A stretch of DNA of 64,000 bases from Prauserella salsuginis (GCF_024648885.1 NZ_JANBBF010000011.1:372001-436000); one strand, 5' to 3'; shown: positions 44,560 to 54,798, counted from the first letter of the stretch. Notes: generated from the sequence alone by a model not told the origin. Translations and numbers: made by a program.

Positions 44560-45093
44560 GCTGTCGAGGCTGCCCCGCCTGCGCAGGCTGCGCAGTGCCG
44601 CCGCGCAGGGCGGCTCAGCGCGTTCCTGCCACCGGCCGTGCAGGACTGCTCCGCTGTTCGGGGGCGGCGCAGCCCGGGCGTCGCGCGCGTCCGGGACGAG
44701 CCGCGCGCGACCGGCCGTGCGAGTCCGAGCGCGGGAACCCCGGGAAACCCTCACACGGCAGGGCGCGCTCACCCAGCACCGGTTGAGTAGCTCTACTCAG
44801 CCCGATTCCGGTGTCTTCACGCTGCCGCGTACCCCCGTGCGGGCCGCATGCTGGGAACCAGCTCGGGCACATCGGTTCTCCAGCGGTGCGGTTCGCCTGG
44901 TGCTGGGGGTCTGGCGAACAGGCCGACCAGGGAGCCGAGTGCCCGAGAAGAGACGCCGCCCGGCCGGGCGAGGGGGATCTGTGGGGGACAGACCGGCCGG
45001 GCGGCCCCTCGACCATCGGCGGCCAGTACCCTGGGAGGTCGTCGGCGCAGTGAGCCGGCGCCAGGAACCACGAACTGCTGGAGCGTGCACCCC
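44560..45093. promoter_or_regulatory. ffh upstream region with 16-bp palindrome and long hairpin
   Basis: About 530 bp without a gene. Visible elements are the exact 16-bp palindrome TGAGTAGCTCTACTCA (44784-44799); a hairpin with 13-bp arms GCCGCCCGGCCGG (44955-44967) and its complement (44993-45005) around a 25-nt loop that holds its own small stem; and TACCCT at about 45027-45032, a plausible ffh -10. No SRP RNA signature is present. Confidence 0.5.
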
Positions 45094-46635
45094 GTGTTCG
45101 ACACCCTCTCGGATCGGCTCACCTCGGTCCTGCAGAACCTCCGCGGCAAGGGCAAGCTCTCCGACGCCGACATCGACGCCACGGCCCGCGAGATCCGCAT
45201 CGCGCTGCTCGAGGCCGACGTCGCGCTGCCCGTGGTGCGGGAGTTCATCAAGCACGTCAAGGAGCGCGCGAAGGGCGCCGAGGTCTCCGAGGCGCTGAAT
45301 CCGGCGCAACAGGTCATCAAGATCGTCAACGAGGAGCTCGTCGGCATCCTCGGCGGCGAGACGCGGCGGGTGAACCTCGCGAAGACCCCGCCGACCGTGA
45401 TCATGCTCGCCGGTCTGCAGGGTTCCGGTAAGACGACGCTCGCGGGCAAGCTGGCGACGTGGCTGAAGAAGCAGGGGCACGCGCCGATGCTGGTGGCCTG
45501 CGACCTGCAGCGCCCGAACGCCGTGACGCAGCTGCAGGTGGTCGGTGAGCGCGCGGGTGTGACGACCTACGCCCCCGAGCCGGGCAACGGCGTGGGCGAC
45601 CCGGTCGACGTCGCCAAGCGCAGCATCGAAGAGGCACGCCACGCGCAGCACGATGTGGTCGTGGTCGACACGGCCGGCCGGCTCGGTGTCGACGAAGAGC
45701 TGATGCAGCAGGCCGCCGACATCCGCGACGCGGTCCAGCCGGACGAGACGCTGTTCGTCGTCGACGCGATGATCGGTCAGGACGCGGTGACGACCGCCGA
45801 GGCGTTCCGCGACGGCGTCGGGTTCACCGGTGTCGTGCTGACCAAGCTCGACGGCGACGCCCGCGGTGGTGCGGCACTGTCGGTGCGGCAGGTGACCGGT
45901 GAGCCCATCCTGTTCGCCTCCAACGGGGAGAAGCTCGAGGACTTCGACGTCTTCCACCCCGACCGCATGGCCAGCCGCATCCTCGGCATGGGCGACATGC
46001 TCACCCTGATCGAGCAGGCGGAGCAGGCGTTCGACCAGGAGAAGGCCGAGCAGGCGGCATCCAAGCTGGGGACCGGCGACATGACGCTCGAGGACTTCCT
46101 CGAGCAGATGCAGGCCGTCCGCAAGATGGGGCCGATCGGCAATCTGCTGGGCATGCTGCCCGGTGCCGGGCAGATGAAGGACCAGCTGTCGCAGGTCGAC
46201 GACTCGCAGATCGACCGGCTGCAGGCGATCATCCGCGGTATGACGCCCGCGGAGCGGGAGAACCCGAAGATCATCAACGCGTCCCGGCGGCAGCGCATCG
46301 CCAACGGTTCCGGTGTCGCGGTGCGTGAGGTCAACGACCTCGTCAACCGCTTCTACGAGGCCCGCAAGATGATGCAGCAGATGGCGGGCAAATTCGGCTT
46401 CGGCGGTGGCGGCGGCAGCGCCACGAAGAAGCAGAAGAAGGGGCGCAAGAACAAGAAGGGCAAGAACAAGGGGCAGCAGAAGCAGAAGATGCCCGGTGGC
46501 TTCCCCGGGATGCCGCCCGGTGGCATGCCCAGCGGTGGGGGCGGCATGCCCGACATGTCGCAGCTCGGCGGCGGGCTCAACGATCTGCCCCCCGGGTTCG
46601 ATCCGTCGAAGCTGAAGCTGCCGAAGAACAAGTAG
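45094..46635 (+). CDS. ffh: Signal recognition particle protein Ffh
   Basis: SRP54 GTPase of 513 residues that binds signal sequences and 4.5S RNA and docks on FtsY. The NG domain has GLQGSGKTT (107-115), DTAGRLGVDEEL and TKLDGDARGG. The methionine-rich M domain follows from about 300 (LGMLPGAGQMKDQL, RRQRIANGSG). The C-terminus is an unusual Lys-rich block followed by Gly/Met/Pro repeats (PGGMPSGGGGMPDM). GTG 45094 is chosen; a GTG 9 bp upstream is also in frame. Confidence 0.97.
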   Translation: MFDTLSDRLTSVLQNLRGKGKLSDADIDATAREIRIALLEADVALPVVREFIKHVKERAKGAEVSEALNPAQQVIKIVNEELVGILGGETRRVNLAKTPPTVIMLAGLQGSGKTTLAGKLATWLKKQGHAPMLVACDLQRPNAVTQLQVVGERAGVTTYAPEPGNGVGDPVDVAKRSIEEARHAQHDVVVVDTAGRLGVDEELMQQAADIRDAVQPDETLFVVDAMIGQDAVTTAEAFRDGVGFTGVVLTKLDGDARGGAALSVRQVTGEPILFASNGEKLEDFDVFHPDRMASRILGMGDMLTLIEQAEQAFDQEKAEQAASKLGTGDMTLEDFLEQMQAVRKMGPIGNLLGMLPGAGQMKDQLSQVDDSQIDRLQAIIRGMTPAERENPKIINASRRQRIANGSGVAVREVNDLVNRFYEARKMMQQMAGKFGFGGGGGSATKKQKKGRKNKKGKNKGQQKQKMPGGFPGMPPGGMPSGGGGMPDMSQLGGGLNDLPPGFDPSKLKLPKNK

Positions 46636-46641
46636 CCGCCC

Positions 46642-47706
46642 ATGTTCCACATTCGCGGTGTCGTGCTGCCCGACGGACGGCAGCAGGACCTCTGGATCGA
46701 CGGTGACCGGATCTCGCTGACGCCGGTGGAGGGCGCGCGCACGCTCGACGGTGCGTTCGTGCTGCCCGGGCTGGTCGACGCGCACTGCCATCCCGGCATC
46801 GGCGTCGACGGCCCGGTCACGCTCGACGAGGCCGCGGCGCAGGCCGAGACCGACCGTGACGCCGGGACCCTGCTCATCCGTGACTGCGGGGTGCCCATCG
46901 ACACCCGTCCGCTGCAGCGGCGCGACGACCTGCCGCGGATCATCCGCAGCGGGAAGCACATCTCGCTGCCCAAGCGCTACATCCCGAATCTCGGTCTCGA
47001 CCTCGAACACCCGGAGCAACTGCCGGATGCCGTGACCGAGCAGGCGCTCGCCGGCGACGGCTGGGTGAAGCTCGTGGGCGACTGGATCGACCGCAGCGTC
47101 GGGGACCTCGCGCCGCTGTGGCCGGACGACGTCCTGGCCGACGCCGTGAAGGCCGCCCACGACGCCGGCGCGCGCGTGACGGCGCACGTGTTCGGCGAGG
47201 CGGCGTTGCCGGGGCTCATCGACGCGGGGATCGACTGCCTCGAGCACGGCACCGGCCTCGACCGTGAACTCCTCGACCGGATGGCGGCACAGGGCACCGC
47301 CCTCGTGCCCACGCTGATCAACATCGAGAACTTCCCCGGAATCGCCGACCAGGCGGGCAAGTACCCGACGTACGCGGCCCACATGCGGGCACTGCACGCG
47401 GGTGTCGGCGACATGATCGGCGAGGCGATCGACGCCGGCGTCGACATCTACGCGGGCACCGACGCGGGTGGCATGGTCGCCCACGGCAAGTTGCCCGACG
47501 AGGTGTCCGCCCTGCACCGCGCGGGAATGCCGGCGGAGCAGGCGCTGGGTGCGGCGTCATGGGCGGCCCGCGCGTGGCTCGGCTACGACGGCATCGCCGA
47601 CGGGAGGCCGGCCGACCTGGTGGTGTTCGACGCCGACCCGCGTGACGACCTCGACGTCCTTCGCAGCCCCCGGCACATCCTGCTCCGGGGACGACTCGTC
47701 GGCTGA
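46642..47706 (+). CDS. Amidohydrolase family protein (Rv2915c-like)
   Basis: A 354-residue metal-dependent hydrolase of the imidazolonepropionase/cytosine-deaminase-like group. Metal-site motifs are VDAHCHPG (H48, H50), VTAHVFGE, CLEHGTG and AGTDAGG. It begins 6 bp after ffh, as does the mycobacterial counterpart Rv2915c. Its substrate is unknown; the conserved link with ffh probably reflects shared transcription rather than function. Confidence 0.85.
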   Translation: MFHIRGVVLPDGRQQDLWIDGDRISLTPVEGARTLDGAFVLPGLVDAHCHPGIGVDGPVTLDEAAAQAETDRDAGTLLIRDCGVPIDTRPLQRRDDLPRIIRSGKHISLPKRYIPNLGLDLEHPEQLPDAVTEQALAGDGWVKLVGDWIDRSVGDLAPLWPDDVLADAVKAAHDAGARVTAHVFGEAALPGLIDAGIDCLEHGTGLDRELLDRMAAQGTALVPTLINIENFPGIADQAGKYPTYAAHMRALHAGVGDMIGEAIDAGVDIYAGTDAGGMVAHGKLPDEVSALHRAGMPAEQALGAASWAARAWLGYDGIADGRPADLVVFDADPRDDLDVLRSPRHILLRGRLVG

Positions 47707-47788
47707 CGGCTGCCGGGCGGTCGTAACGACGCGGGCACGCACAGTAGGCTCGCGACGATTTGTCGGCCGAACACGGGGGAGGCCCAGC

Positions 47789-48553
47789 GTGGCGGTACCG
47801 AATCCGGGGCAGCCGGCGGCCGGCGACCCGAGTCCCGCGAGTCTGCCACGGCCACGCTGGGGCTTCGGTGCCTTCCTGCTCGTCGAGGCCGTGCTGCTGG
47901 CCTCGGCCGCCCTGATCGGCGCCATCCTGCACAGCGGCGGCGGGGACATGTCGGTGCGCAACGTGCTCATCGGCACGATGCTGCCCACGGTCATCGCGGC
48001 GGGCACGGCGCTGGTCATCACGAAGGTCCGCGGCAACGGCCCGCTGGCCGACCTCAACCTGTCCTGGTCCGCCGGCGACGTGAAGCTCGGCATCAAGCTG
48101 GGCGCCGTGGGGCTGGTCGTGACCAGCGTCGGCGCGTGGATCTGGACCGGGATCGTCGGCGAACGCAACGCCCAGTCCGCGATCAGTGCGCTCGTCGAGG
48201 GCCAGCCGATGTCGGTGCAGGCCGCCATCGTGATGTTCCTGTACCTGTGGCTGCTCGGGCCGATCTGCGAGGAGATCATCTACCGTGGCCTGCTCTGGAG
48301 CGCCACGGAACGACTGGAATGGCGCAAGGAGAAATGGGGCAGGCTCGCGGCGTTCGGCCTGTCGACCGCCGTGTTCGCCGTGAGCCACCTCGAACCGCTG
48401 CGCACGACGTTGCTGCTGGTCATCTCGATCCCCATCGGCCTGGCGCGCCTGATCACCGGACGGCTGCTCGGCAGCATCGTGGCCCATCAGATGAACAACT
48501 TCCTGCCCGCCGTGGCCATCCTGCTGACGGCGCTGGGGATCGTCGAGGTGTGA
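47789..48553 (+). CDS. CPBP-family intramembrane metalloprotease
   Basis: A 254-residue protein with about six to seven membrane helices. The CPBP (Abi/CAAX protease) motif EEIIYRGLL is at 161-169, with glutamates 161/162 and Arg166; further His residues lie in AVSHLEPLR and VAHQMNN. The family includes CAAX proteases and bacteriocin self-immunity proteins; the target here is unknown. The GTG follows GGGGGAGG. Converges on the TSUP gene with a 4-bp gap. Confidence 0.85.
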   Translation: MAVPNPGQPAAGDPSPASLPRPRWGFGAFLLVEAVLLASAALIGAILHSGGGDMSVRNVLIGTMLPTVIAAGTALVITKVRGNGPLADLNLSWSAGDVKLGIKLGAVGLVVTSVGAWIWTGIVGERNAQSAISALVEGQPMSVQAAIVMFLYLWLLGPICEEIIYRGLLWSATERLEWRKEKWGRLAAFGLSTAVFAVSHLEPLRTTLLLVISIPIGLARLITGRLLGSIVAHQMNNFLPAVAILLTALGIVEV

Positions 48554-48557
48554 CCCG

Positions 48558-49325
48558 CTACAGGGTCTGGACCAGCAGATGGGCCGCGAGCCCGAGGCCC
48601 GCCAGCGCGATCGCGATGCGCAGCGGACGTTCCGGCAACTTCCGCACGACCATGGGTCCCAGCCATGCGCCGACGAACGATCCTGCGGCCAGCGAGATCG
48701 CGGCGGTCCAGTCGACCGGGGCGAGGATCGCGAACGCGACGGCGGCCGTGGCGTTCGCGGCGCCCGTGGCGATGTTCTTGAGCGCGTTGGCCACGGGCAG
48801 TCGGTCCGGCAGCGAGATCGACAGCACCGCGAGCATCATGATGCCCGCGCCGGCACCGAAGTAGCCCGAGTAGATGGTGACCGCGACGAACGACGCCGCG
48901 AAACCGGTTCCGGGGGAGCGCTGCCGGCCTTTCCGCGCGGCGCGCACGTCGGCGGCCTGCCGCAGCCGGTCGCGCAGCAGGAGCAGCACCGAGCCGAGCG
49001 CGATCAGCCACGGCACGACCAGTTCGAACGTGTCGCCCGGGGTCGTCAGCAGCAGCGCGGCACCGACGGAACCACCACCGACAGCCGCGGCGACGATCTT
49101 GGCGAGCCTGCGTCCCTGGCCGCGGAGTTCGCGGCGCGACCCACCCGCCGCACCGAGGGTCGTCGCCAGCATCGCGACGGTGTTGGTCATGTTCGCCGTC
49201 AACGGCGGCAGGCCCGCGGCGAGCAGCGCCGGATAGCTGAACAGCGATGCCAGGCCCGCCACCGACGACGCCAGGCCCGCCGCCACGCCCGCTCCGGTGA
49301 GCAGTGCCACCGCCGTGACGTCCAC
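48558..49325 (-). CDS. TSUP/TauE-SafE family membrane exporter
   Basis: A 255-residue protein with about eight membrane helices in two halves, each containing the family pattern ([18 protein letters not shown] near the start; [17 protein letters not shown] in the second half). The family exports sulfite, sulfoacetate or related anions; substrate unknown. The GTG at 49325 follows GAAAGGA, which rules out the longer frame to 49373. Not part of the conserved order; it sits between the ffh group and rpsP. Confidence 0.85.
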   Translation of the reverse strand: MDVTAVALLTGAGVAAGLASSVAGLASLFSYPALLAAGLPPLTANMTNTVAMLATTLGAAGGSRRELRGQGRRLAKIVAAAVGGGSVGAALLLTTPGDTFELVVPWLIALGSVLLLLRDRLRQAADVRAARKGRQRSPGTGFAASFVAVTIYSGYFGAGAGIMMLAVLSISLPDRLPVANALKNIATGAANATAAVAFAILAPVDWTAAISLAAGSFVGAWLGPMVVRKLPERPLRIAIALAGLGLAAHLLVQTL

Positions 49326-49604
49326 CTGCGATCCTTTCGTCGTCGGCCCGTGCGGCGGGCGGCCGGCGCGCACTGCGGTGCCGGGCCCGCCACCGCAGTG
49401 TTCTCCGGGGCCGCTGGGGCCGGGGAGGGGAGCCCGTCGCAGGTGACGTACCTCGCTCTGGCAAAATGGTGGCTTGCCCGCTCCGAACGGGCCCTCTCAC
49501 CGTGTCGGAGCGATACACAGACCTGCGGGCATCGCCGATCCGCTCCCCACTCGGGGGTGGTGCCTCGAACCGAGCAAGCGAACACGACAGGAGTACCCAC
49601 ACCC
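49326..49604 (+). promoter_or_regulatory. rpsP upstream leader
   Basis: 279 bp before rpsP. CAAAAT near 49460 is a probable -10. A short stem GCCCG-CTCCGAA-CGGGC near 49474-49490 would lie in the leader. ACAGGAG near 49587-49593 is the ribosome site. No other gene is seen. Confidence 0.4.
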
Positions 49605-50090
49605 GTGGCCGTCAAGATCAAGCTGCAGCGCCTGGGCAAGATCCGTGCGCCGTACTACCGCATCATCGTCGCGGACGCGCGTACCCGGCGGGATGGCAAG
49701 GCCATCGAGACGATCGGCAAGTACCACCCGAAGGAAGAGCCGAGCTTCATCGAGGTGAACTCGGAGCGTGCGCAGTACTGGCTGGGCGTCGGCGCGCTGC
49801 CGACCGAGCCGGTGCAGCGCATCCTCGAGGTCACCGGCGACTGGCAGAAGCACAAGGGCCTGCCCGGTGCCGAGGGCACGCTGAAGCCGCAGCCGGAGAA
49901 GAAGACCAAGCAGGAGATCTTCAACGAGGCGCTCGCCGCCGCGAACGAAGAGCCGTCCGTCGCGGCCGTCACCCCGAAGAAGAAGGGTGGCAACAAGAAG
50001 GCCGACAAGGCGGAGAGCCCTGCCGAGGAGACCGCCGAGGCAGCTGAGTCCACCGAGGCCGAGGGCGAGAAGAAGGCCGACGAGGCGTGA
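49605..50090 (+). CDS. rpsP: 30S ribosomal protein bS16
   Basis: bS16 core of about 85 residues ([42 protein letters not shown]). A long Lys/Glu/Ala-rich extension brings the length to 161, as usual in Actinobacteria. The GTG is set by AGGAG. First gene of rpsP-khpA-rimM-trmD, a widely conserved operon; it overlaps khpA by 4 bp. Confidence 0.97.
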   Translation: MAVKIKLQRLGKIRAPYYRIIVADARTRRDGKAIETIGKYHPKEEPSFIEVNSERAQYWLGVGALPTEPVQRILEVTGDWQKHKGLPGAEGTLKPQPEKKTKQEIFNEALAAANEEPSVAAVTPKKKGGNKKADKAESPAEETAEAAESTEAEGEKKADEA

Positions 50091-50326
50091 GCTTCCTCGC
50101 CGACTCGCTCGAGCACCTGGTCCGCGGCATCGTCGACAATCCCGACGATGTCCGCGTGGACCTGGTCACCAACCGTCGTGGTCGCACACTCGAGGTCCAC
50201 GTCCACCCGGACGATCTCGGCAAGGTGATCGGCCGTAGCGGCCGTACCGCGACGTCGCTGCGCACCGTGATGAACTCCGTCGGCGGCAAGGGTATCCGCG
50301 TCGACGTGATCGACACCGATCGCTGA
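50087..50326 (+). CDS. khpA: KH-domain RNA-binding protein KhpA
   Basis: A 79-residue KH domain with the GxxG loop GKVIGRSG (45-52). KhpA works with KhpB as a general RNA-binding pair and influences cell size and envelope growth in Gram-positives. GTG overlaps the rpsP stop (GTGA), giving translational coupling. Confidence 0.94.
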   Translation: MSFLADSLEHLVRGIVDNPDDVRVDLVTNRRGRTLEVHVHPDDLGKVIGRSGRTATSLRTVMNSVGGKGIRVDVIDTDR

Positions 50327-50337
50327 CGGGATTCGCC

Positions 50338-50907
50338 GTGGAGGTCGTGGTCGGCCGGGTCGCGAAAGCGCACGGCATTCGCGGTGAGCTCGCCGTGGAC
50401 GTGCGCACCGATTCGCCGGACGAGCGTTTCGCCGAAGGTGCGGTTCTCACCGGTAAGTCCCGTAACGGTGGCACGACACGACTCACCGTGGCAGCCGCCC
50501 GCTGGCACAGCGGGCGGCTGCTGCTGCGTTTCGAGGAAGTTCCGGACCGCACCGCGGCGGAACGGCAGCGCGGTCTGTTGCTGCTCGCGGAGGCAGGTGA
50601 ACTACCGCCGATCGACGATCCCGACGAGTTCTACGACCACGAACTCGAAGGACTGCGTGCGGAGCTGACCGACGGCACCGTCGTCGGCACTGTGCGCGAG
50701 ATCGTCCATTCCCCAGGGGGAGAGCTGCTGTCGCTCGACCGTGACGGGGCCGAGGCACTCGTGCCGTTCGTGCGGGAGATCGTGCCCGAGGTCGACATCG
50801 ACGGTGGCCGCGTCGTCCTCGACCCGCCCGAAGGGCTCCTGGACGACGGCGGCGAGACCGCCGGTGCGCCCGACGACGCGGCCGGTCCGGACGAACCGGC
50901 CCGATGA
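50338..50907 (+). CDS. rimM: Ribosome maturation factor RimM
   Basis: A 189-residue 30S assembly factor that binds uS19. The N-terminal RimM barrel starts [19 protein letters not shown], and the PRC-barrel half has [11 protein letters not shown] and [14 protein letters not shown]. It lies 11 bp after khpA. The C-terminal 25 residues are Asp/Ala/Pro-rich and non-conserved. Confidence 0.95.
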   Translation: MEVVVGRVAKAHGIRGELAVDVRTDSPDERFAEGAVLTGKSRNGGTTRLTVAAARWHSGRLLLRFEEVPDRTAAERQRGLLLLAEAGELPPIDDPDEFYDHELEGLRAELTDGTVVGTVREIVHSPGGELLSLDRDGAEALVPFVREIVPEVDIDGGRVVLDPPEGLLDDGGETAGAPDDAAGPDEPAR

Positions 50908-50971
50908 CGCTCGCCCCGGGCCACGTCCCCGCGGCCGATCCAGCCCACGAACGTCCCCGAAAGCTGCCGCA

Positions 50972-51748
50972 GTGAAACTCGACGTCGTCACCATCTTTCC
51001 CGAGTACCTGCAGCCGCTGCGTGCCGCGCTGTTGGGCAGGGCGATCGATCGCGGCCTGATCGAGATCGGCGTGCACGACCTGCGGGACTGGACCTACGAC
51101 GTACACCGGGCCGTCGACGACGCGCCATACGGCGGTGGCCCCGGCATGGTGATGAAACCGCAGGTCTGGGGTGAGGCGCTCGACGCCGTGTGCACCGAGC
51201 GTTCGCGGCTGGTCGTGCCGACACCCGCGGGCAGGCCGTTCACACAGGCGATGGCGAGGGAGTACGCCGAACAGGAACACCTCGTCTTCGCCTGCGGCCG
51301 CTACGAGGGCATCGATCAGCGCGTGTTCGACGACGCGGCGCGGCGGATGCCCGTCGACGAGGTGTCCATCGGCGACTACGTCCTGGTCGGCGGTGAAGCG
51401 GCGGTGCTGGTCATGGTCGAGGCGGTCGTGCGGCTCCTGCCCGGTGTACTGGGCAACCCCGTCTCGGCCGAACAGGACTCGTTCTCCGACGGCCTGCTCG
51501 AAGGCCCCAGCTTCACGCGACCCGAGGTGTGGCGTGACCTGGCCGTGCCGGACGTGCTGCGCTCCGGCAACCACGCGCGCATCGACCGGTGGCGTCGTGA
51601 CCAGGCCCTCGAACGCACGTTTCACCGCCGGCCGGACCTGCTCGACCGCCTGGCCGGCGAGCTCGACGACCACGATCGTGCGGTTCTCGACCGGCTCCGC
51701 GACGACGACGGCGGATCCGACGGTGCCGGGGCGGCCGACCAGGCATGA
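50972..51748 (+). CDS. trmD: tRNA (guanine37-N1)-methyltransferase
   Basis: SPOUT methyltransferase of 258 residues that makes m1G37 and prevents frameshifts. The start [12 protein letters not shown] and blocks [25 protein letters not shown] and [14 protein letters not shown] (trefoil knot) are typical; the catalytic Asp lies in [15 protein letters not shown]. It starts GTG about 64 bp after rimM. An acidic Asp/Gly tail of 15 residues follows the domain. Confidence 0.96.
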   Translation: MKLDVVTIFPEYLQPLRAALLGRAIDRGLIEIGVHDLRDWTYDVHRAVDDAPYGGGPGMVMKPQVWGEALDAVCTERSRLVVPTPAGRPFTQAMAREYAEQEHLVFACGRYEGIDQRVFDDAARRMPVDEVSIGDYVLVGGEAAVLVMVEAVVRLLPGVLGNPVSAEQDSFSDGLLEGPSFTRPEVWRDLAVPDVLRSGNHARIDRWRRDQALERTFHRRPDLLDRLAGELDDHDRAVLDRLRDDDGGSDGAGAADQA

Positions 51749-51922
51749 CTCTGCCTGCCGGCGGCCCCGTGTCCGGCGCGAACACCCCACATGCCATACT
51801 TGACCAGTTGGCGCGACGTGTGAACACGCGCTGCCGAGAACTCCTGGGCCGCCTGCCGTGAGGCCGGTGCGTGCCCGGACATGTCAAGCCACATTGCCAC
51901 AAGGACGAGGACGGACCTGAAG
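51749..51922 (+). promoter_or_regulatory. rplS promoter and leader
   Basis: CATACT (51795-51800) is a good -10. It is followed by TTGGCGC (51808-51814) and a small stem CGTGT-GA-ACACG (51817-51828). The rpsB leader has the same TTGGCGC plus a GTGTTCACAC stem. A structured leader that senses a ribosomal protein is possible. Confidence 0.45.
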
Positions 51923-52279
51923 ATGAACACCCTGGACGCGCTGGACGCTCAGTCGCTGCGTTCCGACATCCCCTACTTCCGCCCGGGCGACACGCTCAAG
52001 GTTCACGTCCGCGTCATCGAGGGCAACCGCGAGCGGAACCAGGTCTTCGAGGGCGTCGTGATCGCCCGCCAGGGCGGCGGCATCCGCGAGACGTTCACTG
52101 TCCGCAAGATGTCGTTCGGCATCGGTGTGGAGCGCACGTTCCCGGTGCACTCGCCGAACATCGCGAAGATCGAGGTTGCCAAGAAGGGTGACGTCCGCCG
52201 GGCGAAGCTCTACTACCTGCGCAACCTGCGCGGCAAGGCGGCCAAGATCAAGGAGCGTCGCGAGACCTCCGCTTCCTGA
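51923..52279 (+). CDS. rplS: 50S ribosomal protein bL19
   Basis: 118 residues with the bL19 pattern: [29 protein letters not shown] and [25 protein letters not shown]. It lies at the 30S-50S bridge. The ATG at 51923 gives a normal length; an in-frame ATG 42 bp upstream would add 14 residues with no domain support. Confidence 0.97.
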   Translation: MNTLDALDAQSLRSDIPYFRPGDTLKVHVRVIEGNRERNQVFEGVVIARQGGGIRETFTVRKMSFGIGVERTFPVHSPNIAKIEVAKKGDVRRAKLYYLRNLRGKAAKIKERRETSAS

Positions 52280-52309
52280 GCATTGTGGAGCTTGCCGTAG
52301 CCTGACGCC

Positions 52310-53299
52310 GTGGTCGAGCCTGTGCCTTCAAACGCCCCCCAGGATGAGCCGGAGCAGCCGGACGACGAGCGGAACAACCCGTTCGAGACGCCCGCAGACG
52401 GAGTCGGATCGTCCGAGGACAGCGGCGGGAAGGCACAGGCCGCCGGCGGTGCCCATGGCCAGTCCCGGAGCCGTCGCAAAGGCAAGTCGAAGAAGCAGCG
52501 GTCGTTCTGGAAAGAACTGCCGATCCTGATCGGCATCGCGCTCGTACTCGCGTTCGTCATCCAGCAGTTCTTCGCTCGGGTCTACATGATCCCGTCGGGC
52601 TCGATGGAGCAGACGCTGCACGGCTGTCCCGGCTGTACGCCCGACCGGATCCTGGTCGACAAACTCGTCTACGACTTCGCCGATCCCGACCCCGGGGAAG
52701 TCGTCGTGTTCCGCGGTCCCGAGGCCTGGGTCGGTCCGGGACTCGCCGACGACGGCGGCAATGCCGTGGCCGACTTCTTCCAGATGGTCGGTTCCGCGTT
52801 CGGCCTCGCTCCGCCCGATGAGCGCGACTTCGTCAAACGGGTCATCGCGACCGGCGGGCAGACCGTCGAATGCTGCGACGACCAGAATCGGGTCCTCGTG
52901 GACGGTCAGCCGCTCGACGAGCCGTACCTGCATCTCGCCGGTGGCCGGCCGCAGGCCTCCTTCGACGAGGTGACCGTGCCCGAAGGATACGTCTGGGTCA
53001 TGGGTGACAACCGGAACAACTCGGCCGACTCGCGTTATCACAACGACGGCGGCGGCGCGTCCGGTGCAGTGCCCGTGGACAACATCATCGGCAAGGCGCG
53101 GCTGATCGTGCTGCCGCCGTCGCGGTGGGGGATCATCCACGGCGAGAATCCGCAGGAGCAGCAGGTGGGCGCCATGAGTGCGCCGACCTGGCAACAGGGC
53201 CTCCCGCTGGCCGCCGGTGCGTTGGCAGCGTGGCCGGTACTCGCGACGGGACGCCGGGTCGGCGCCGCCGTGGGTGGAGCGTCGCGACGCGACCGCTGA
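52310..53299 (+). CDS. lepB: Signal peptidase I
   Basis: A 329-residue membrane serine protease that removes Sec and Tat signal peptides outside the membrane. A 65-residue hydrophilic N-terminal tail is followed by a membrane helix (ILIGIALVLAFVIQQFFA, 72-89), catalytic Ser98 (IPSGSMEQ), Lys176 (FVKRVIATGG) and the GDNRNNSADSR box. The paired CPGC and ECCDD cysteines outside the membrane are an unusual detail shared by some actinobacterial enzymes. The C-terminus has a second weakly hydrophobic segment. Starts GTG. Confidence 0.95.
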   Translation: MVEPVPSNAPQDEPEQPDDERNNPFETPADGVGSSEDSGGKAQAAGGAHGQSRSRRKGKSKKQRSFWKELPILIGIALVLAFVIQQFFARVYMIPSGSMEQTLHGCPGCTPDRILVDKLVYDFADPDPGEVVVFRGPEAWVGPGLADDGGNAVADFFQMVGSAFGLAPPDERDFVKRVIATGGQTVECCDDQNRVLVDGQPLDEPYLHLAGGRPQASFDEVTVPEGYVWVMGDNRNNSADSRYHNDGGGASGAVPVDNIIGKARLIVLPPSRWGIIHGENPQEQQVGAMSAPTWQQGLPLAAGALAAWPVLATGRRVGAAVGGASRRDR

Positions 53300-53325
53300 C
53301 CTCCGGGTGAGAGCTGGAGCCTGCC

Positions 53326-54165
53326 GTGCCCACACCGTCGAACCGTTCCCCGGCATCGTCGAATCCGGCCGTGAACCGGCCGCGGCGACGGTCGTCGTTG
53401 TCATCCGCCGGCCCGAGGCCTCCGCGCGCGATCATCCGCGGCGCGATGCCGTGGGCATTGCAGGGTGCGCTGGACCGTCGCGGACTGGGTCCGGTGGCCG
53501 GGGTCGACGAGGCGGGCCGTGGTGCCTGTGCCGGTCCGCTGGTGGTCGCCGCGTGCGTGCTGCGCCCCGGCGACGCGTCCCGGCTGCCGGAACTCACCGA
53601 TTCGAAACTGCTGACGGCAGCGGCCAGGGAACGCGTGTACGAGCGGGTCGTCCGGCGCGCCGTCTCCTACACGGTCGTCGTCGTGCCGCCCGACGAGGTG
53701 GACGCCCGTGGCATCCACGTCACCAACATCGAAGGCATGCGCCGCGCGGTGACCCGGCTGGAGGTCGCGCCGGGCTATGTGCTGATCGACGGGTTCCGTG
53801 TGCCGGGGCTGCCCGCACCGAGCATTCCCGTGATCAAGGGCGATCGCGTGGCGGCATGTGTGGCGGCGGCGTCGGTGCTGGCCAAGGTCACCCGCGACCG
53901 GATCATGGCCGATCTGCACGCCGAGTATCCGCAGTACGGGTTCGACGTGCACAAGGGCTACACGACTGCGGACCACGGGCGGGCACTGACGGACCACGGA
54001 CCGTGCGCGGCGCACCGCTGGTCGTACACGAACGTCGCCGTCGCGGCGCAGGAACACGACCTGCAGCCGCCGCACCCGGTGATGCTGACCGCGGCTGCGC
54101 TGCAGGCGAAGCCGGCGCCCGCCATCGACAACCAGGAAGCGCTGTTCGACGTTCCCGCCGGGTGA
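53326..54165 (+). CDS. rnhB: Ribonuclease HII
   Basis: Removes RNA from RNA-DNA hybrids and misinserted ribonucleotides. Catalytic residues start with D61-E62 in [39 protein letters not shown] holds a further acid and the family helix, and [13 protein letters not shown] is conserved. The 279 residues include about 40 non-conserved N-terminal residues. GTG 53326 or ATG 53446 could be the start; the shorter form still contains the whole domain. Confidence 0.93.
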   Translation: MPTPSNRSPASSNPAVNRPRRRSSLSSAGPRPPRAIIRGAMPWALQGALDRRGLGPVAGVDEAGRGACAGPLVVAACVLRPGDASRLPELTDSKLLTAAARERVYERVVRRAVSYTVVVVPPDEVDARGIHVTNIEGMRRAVTRLEVAPGYVLIDGFRVPGLPAPSIPVIKGDRVAACVAAASVLAKVTRDRIMADLHAEYPQYGFDVHKGYTTADHGRALTDHGPCAAHRWSYTNVAVAAQEHDLQPPHPVMLTAAALQAKPAPAIDNQEALFDVPAG

Positions 54166-54262
54166 GGTGGAAAACGGCGGCGCCCGAGTCCTCTCCAGCC
54201 GTGGCTTCGGGTGTCACAATGGTTGTTCGCCACCGACCGGCTGTAAGGCTTGCGAGGAGCAG

Positions 54263-54589
54263 ATGAGCGCAGAGGATCTCGAGAAGTACGAGACCGAGAT
54301 GGAACTGTCGCTGTACCGGGAGTACCGCGACATCGTCGGGCAGTTCTCGTACGTCGTGGAGACCGAGCGGCGGTTCTACCTGGCCAACTCCGTCGACGTG
54401 CAGGTGCGTGACAGCGGCGGCGAGGTGTACTTCGAGGTGCGCATGTCGGACGCGTGGGTGTGGGACATGTACCGCCCGGCCCGCTTCGTCAAGAGCGTCC
54501 GGGTGATCACCTTCAAGGACGTCAACGTCGAAGAGCTGGAGAAGCCCGAGCTACGGCTGCCGGAGGAGGGCGGCCCGTTCGGCGGCTGA
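54263..54589 (+). CDS. DUF2469 family protein
   Basis: A 108-residue protein conserved throughout Actinobacteria beside rnhB (Rv2901c in M. tuberculosis): SAEDLEKYETEMELSLYREYRDIVGQFSYVVETERRFYLAN in pieces, followed by a FEVRMSDAWVWDMYRPARFV segment. No catalytic motif is evident and the function is unknown. GAGGAG at 54253-54258 sets the ATG; the longer frame to 54167 is rejected. Confidence 0.93.
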   Translation: MSAEDLEKYETEMELSLYREYRDIVGQFSYVVETERRFYLANSVDVQVRDSGGEVYFEVRMSDAWVWDMYRPARFVKSVRVITFKDVNVEELEKPELRLPEEGGPFGG

Positions 54590-54677
54590 CGTGCGGTCCG
54601 CCGCACCTCCGGCAGGTGCCGGCGACGTAGCACAGACCTCCGACAACACCGGAGTGCCGCAGCCCTCGGCGGACGGG

Positions 54678-54704
54678 TTGTCCACAGCACCCGGGTTGTC
54701 CACA
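54678..54704 (+). promoter_or_regulatory. Two DnaA boxes upstream of yraN-comM-dprA
   Basis: TTGTCCACA occurs at 54678-54686 and 54696-54704, both on the plus strand, start-to-start 18 bp, inside a near-exact 18-bp direct repeat. TTGTCCACA is the preferred actinobacterial DnaA box. They lie about 95 bp before yraN. Confidence 0.65.
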
Positions 54705-54798
54705 ACTTCGCAGAATCCCCCTGCCGCGGAGCCGGTCAGCCGGTGATCGTGGGTCGAGGCCGGTGAGTGCCGGCCGCGGACCTTGGGGGTGAACGCGA

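Noticed and set aside
44560-45093. SRP (4.5S) RNA gene before ffh
   Set aside because: The hairpin lacks the conserved SRP loop and asymmetric bulge sequences.
44797-47517. 906-residue open frame opposite ffh and the amidohydrolase
   Set aside because: Antisense of two certain genes; no recognisable motif.
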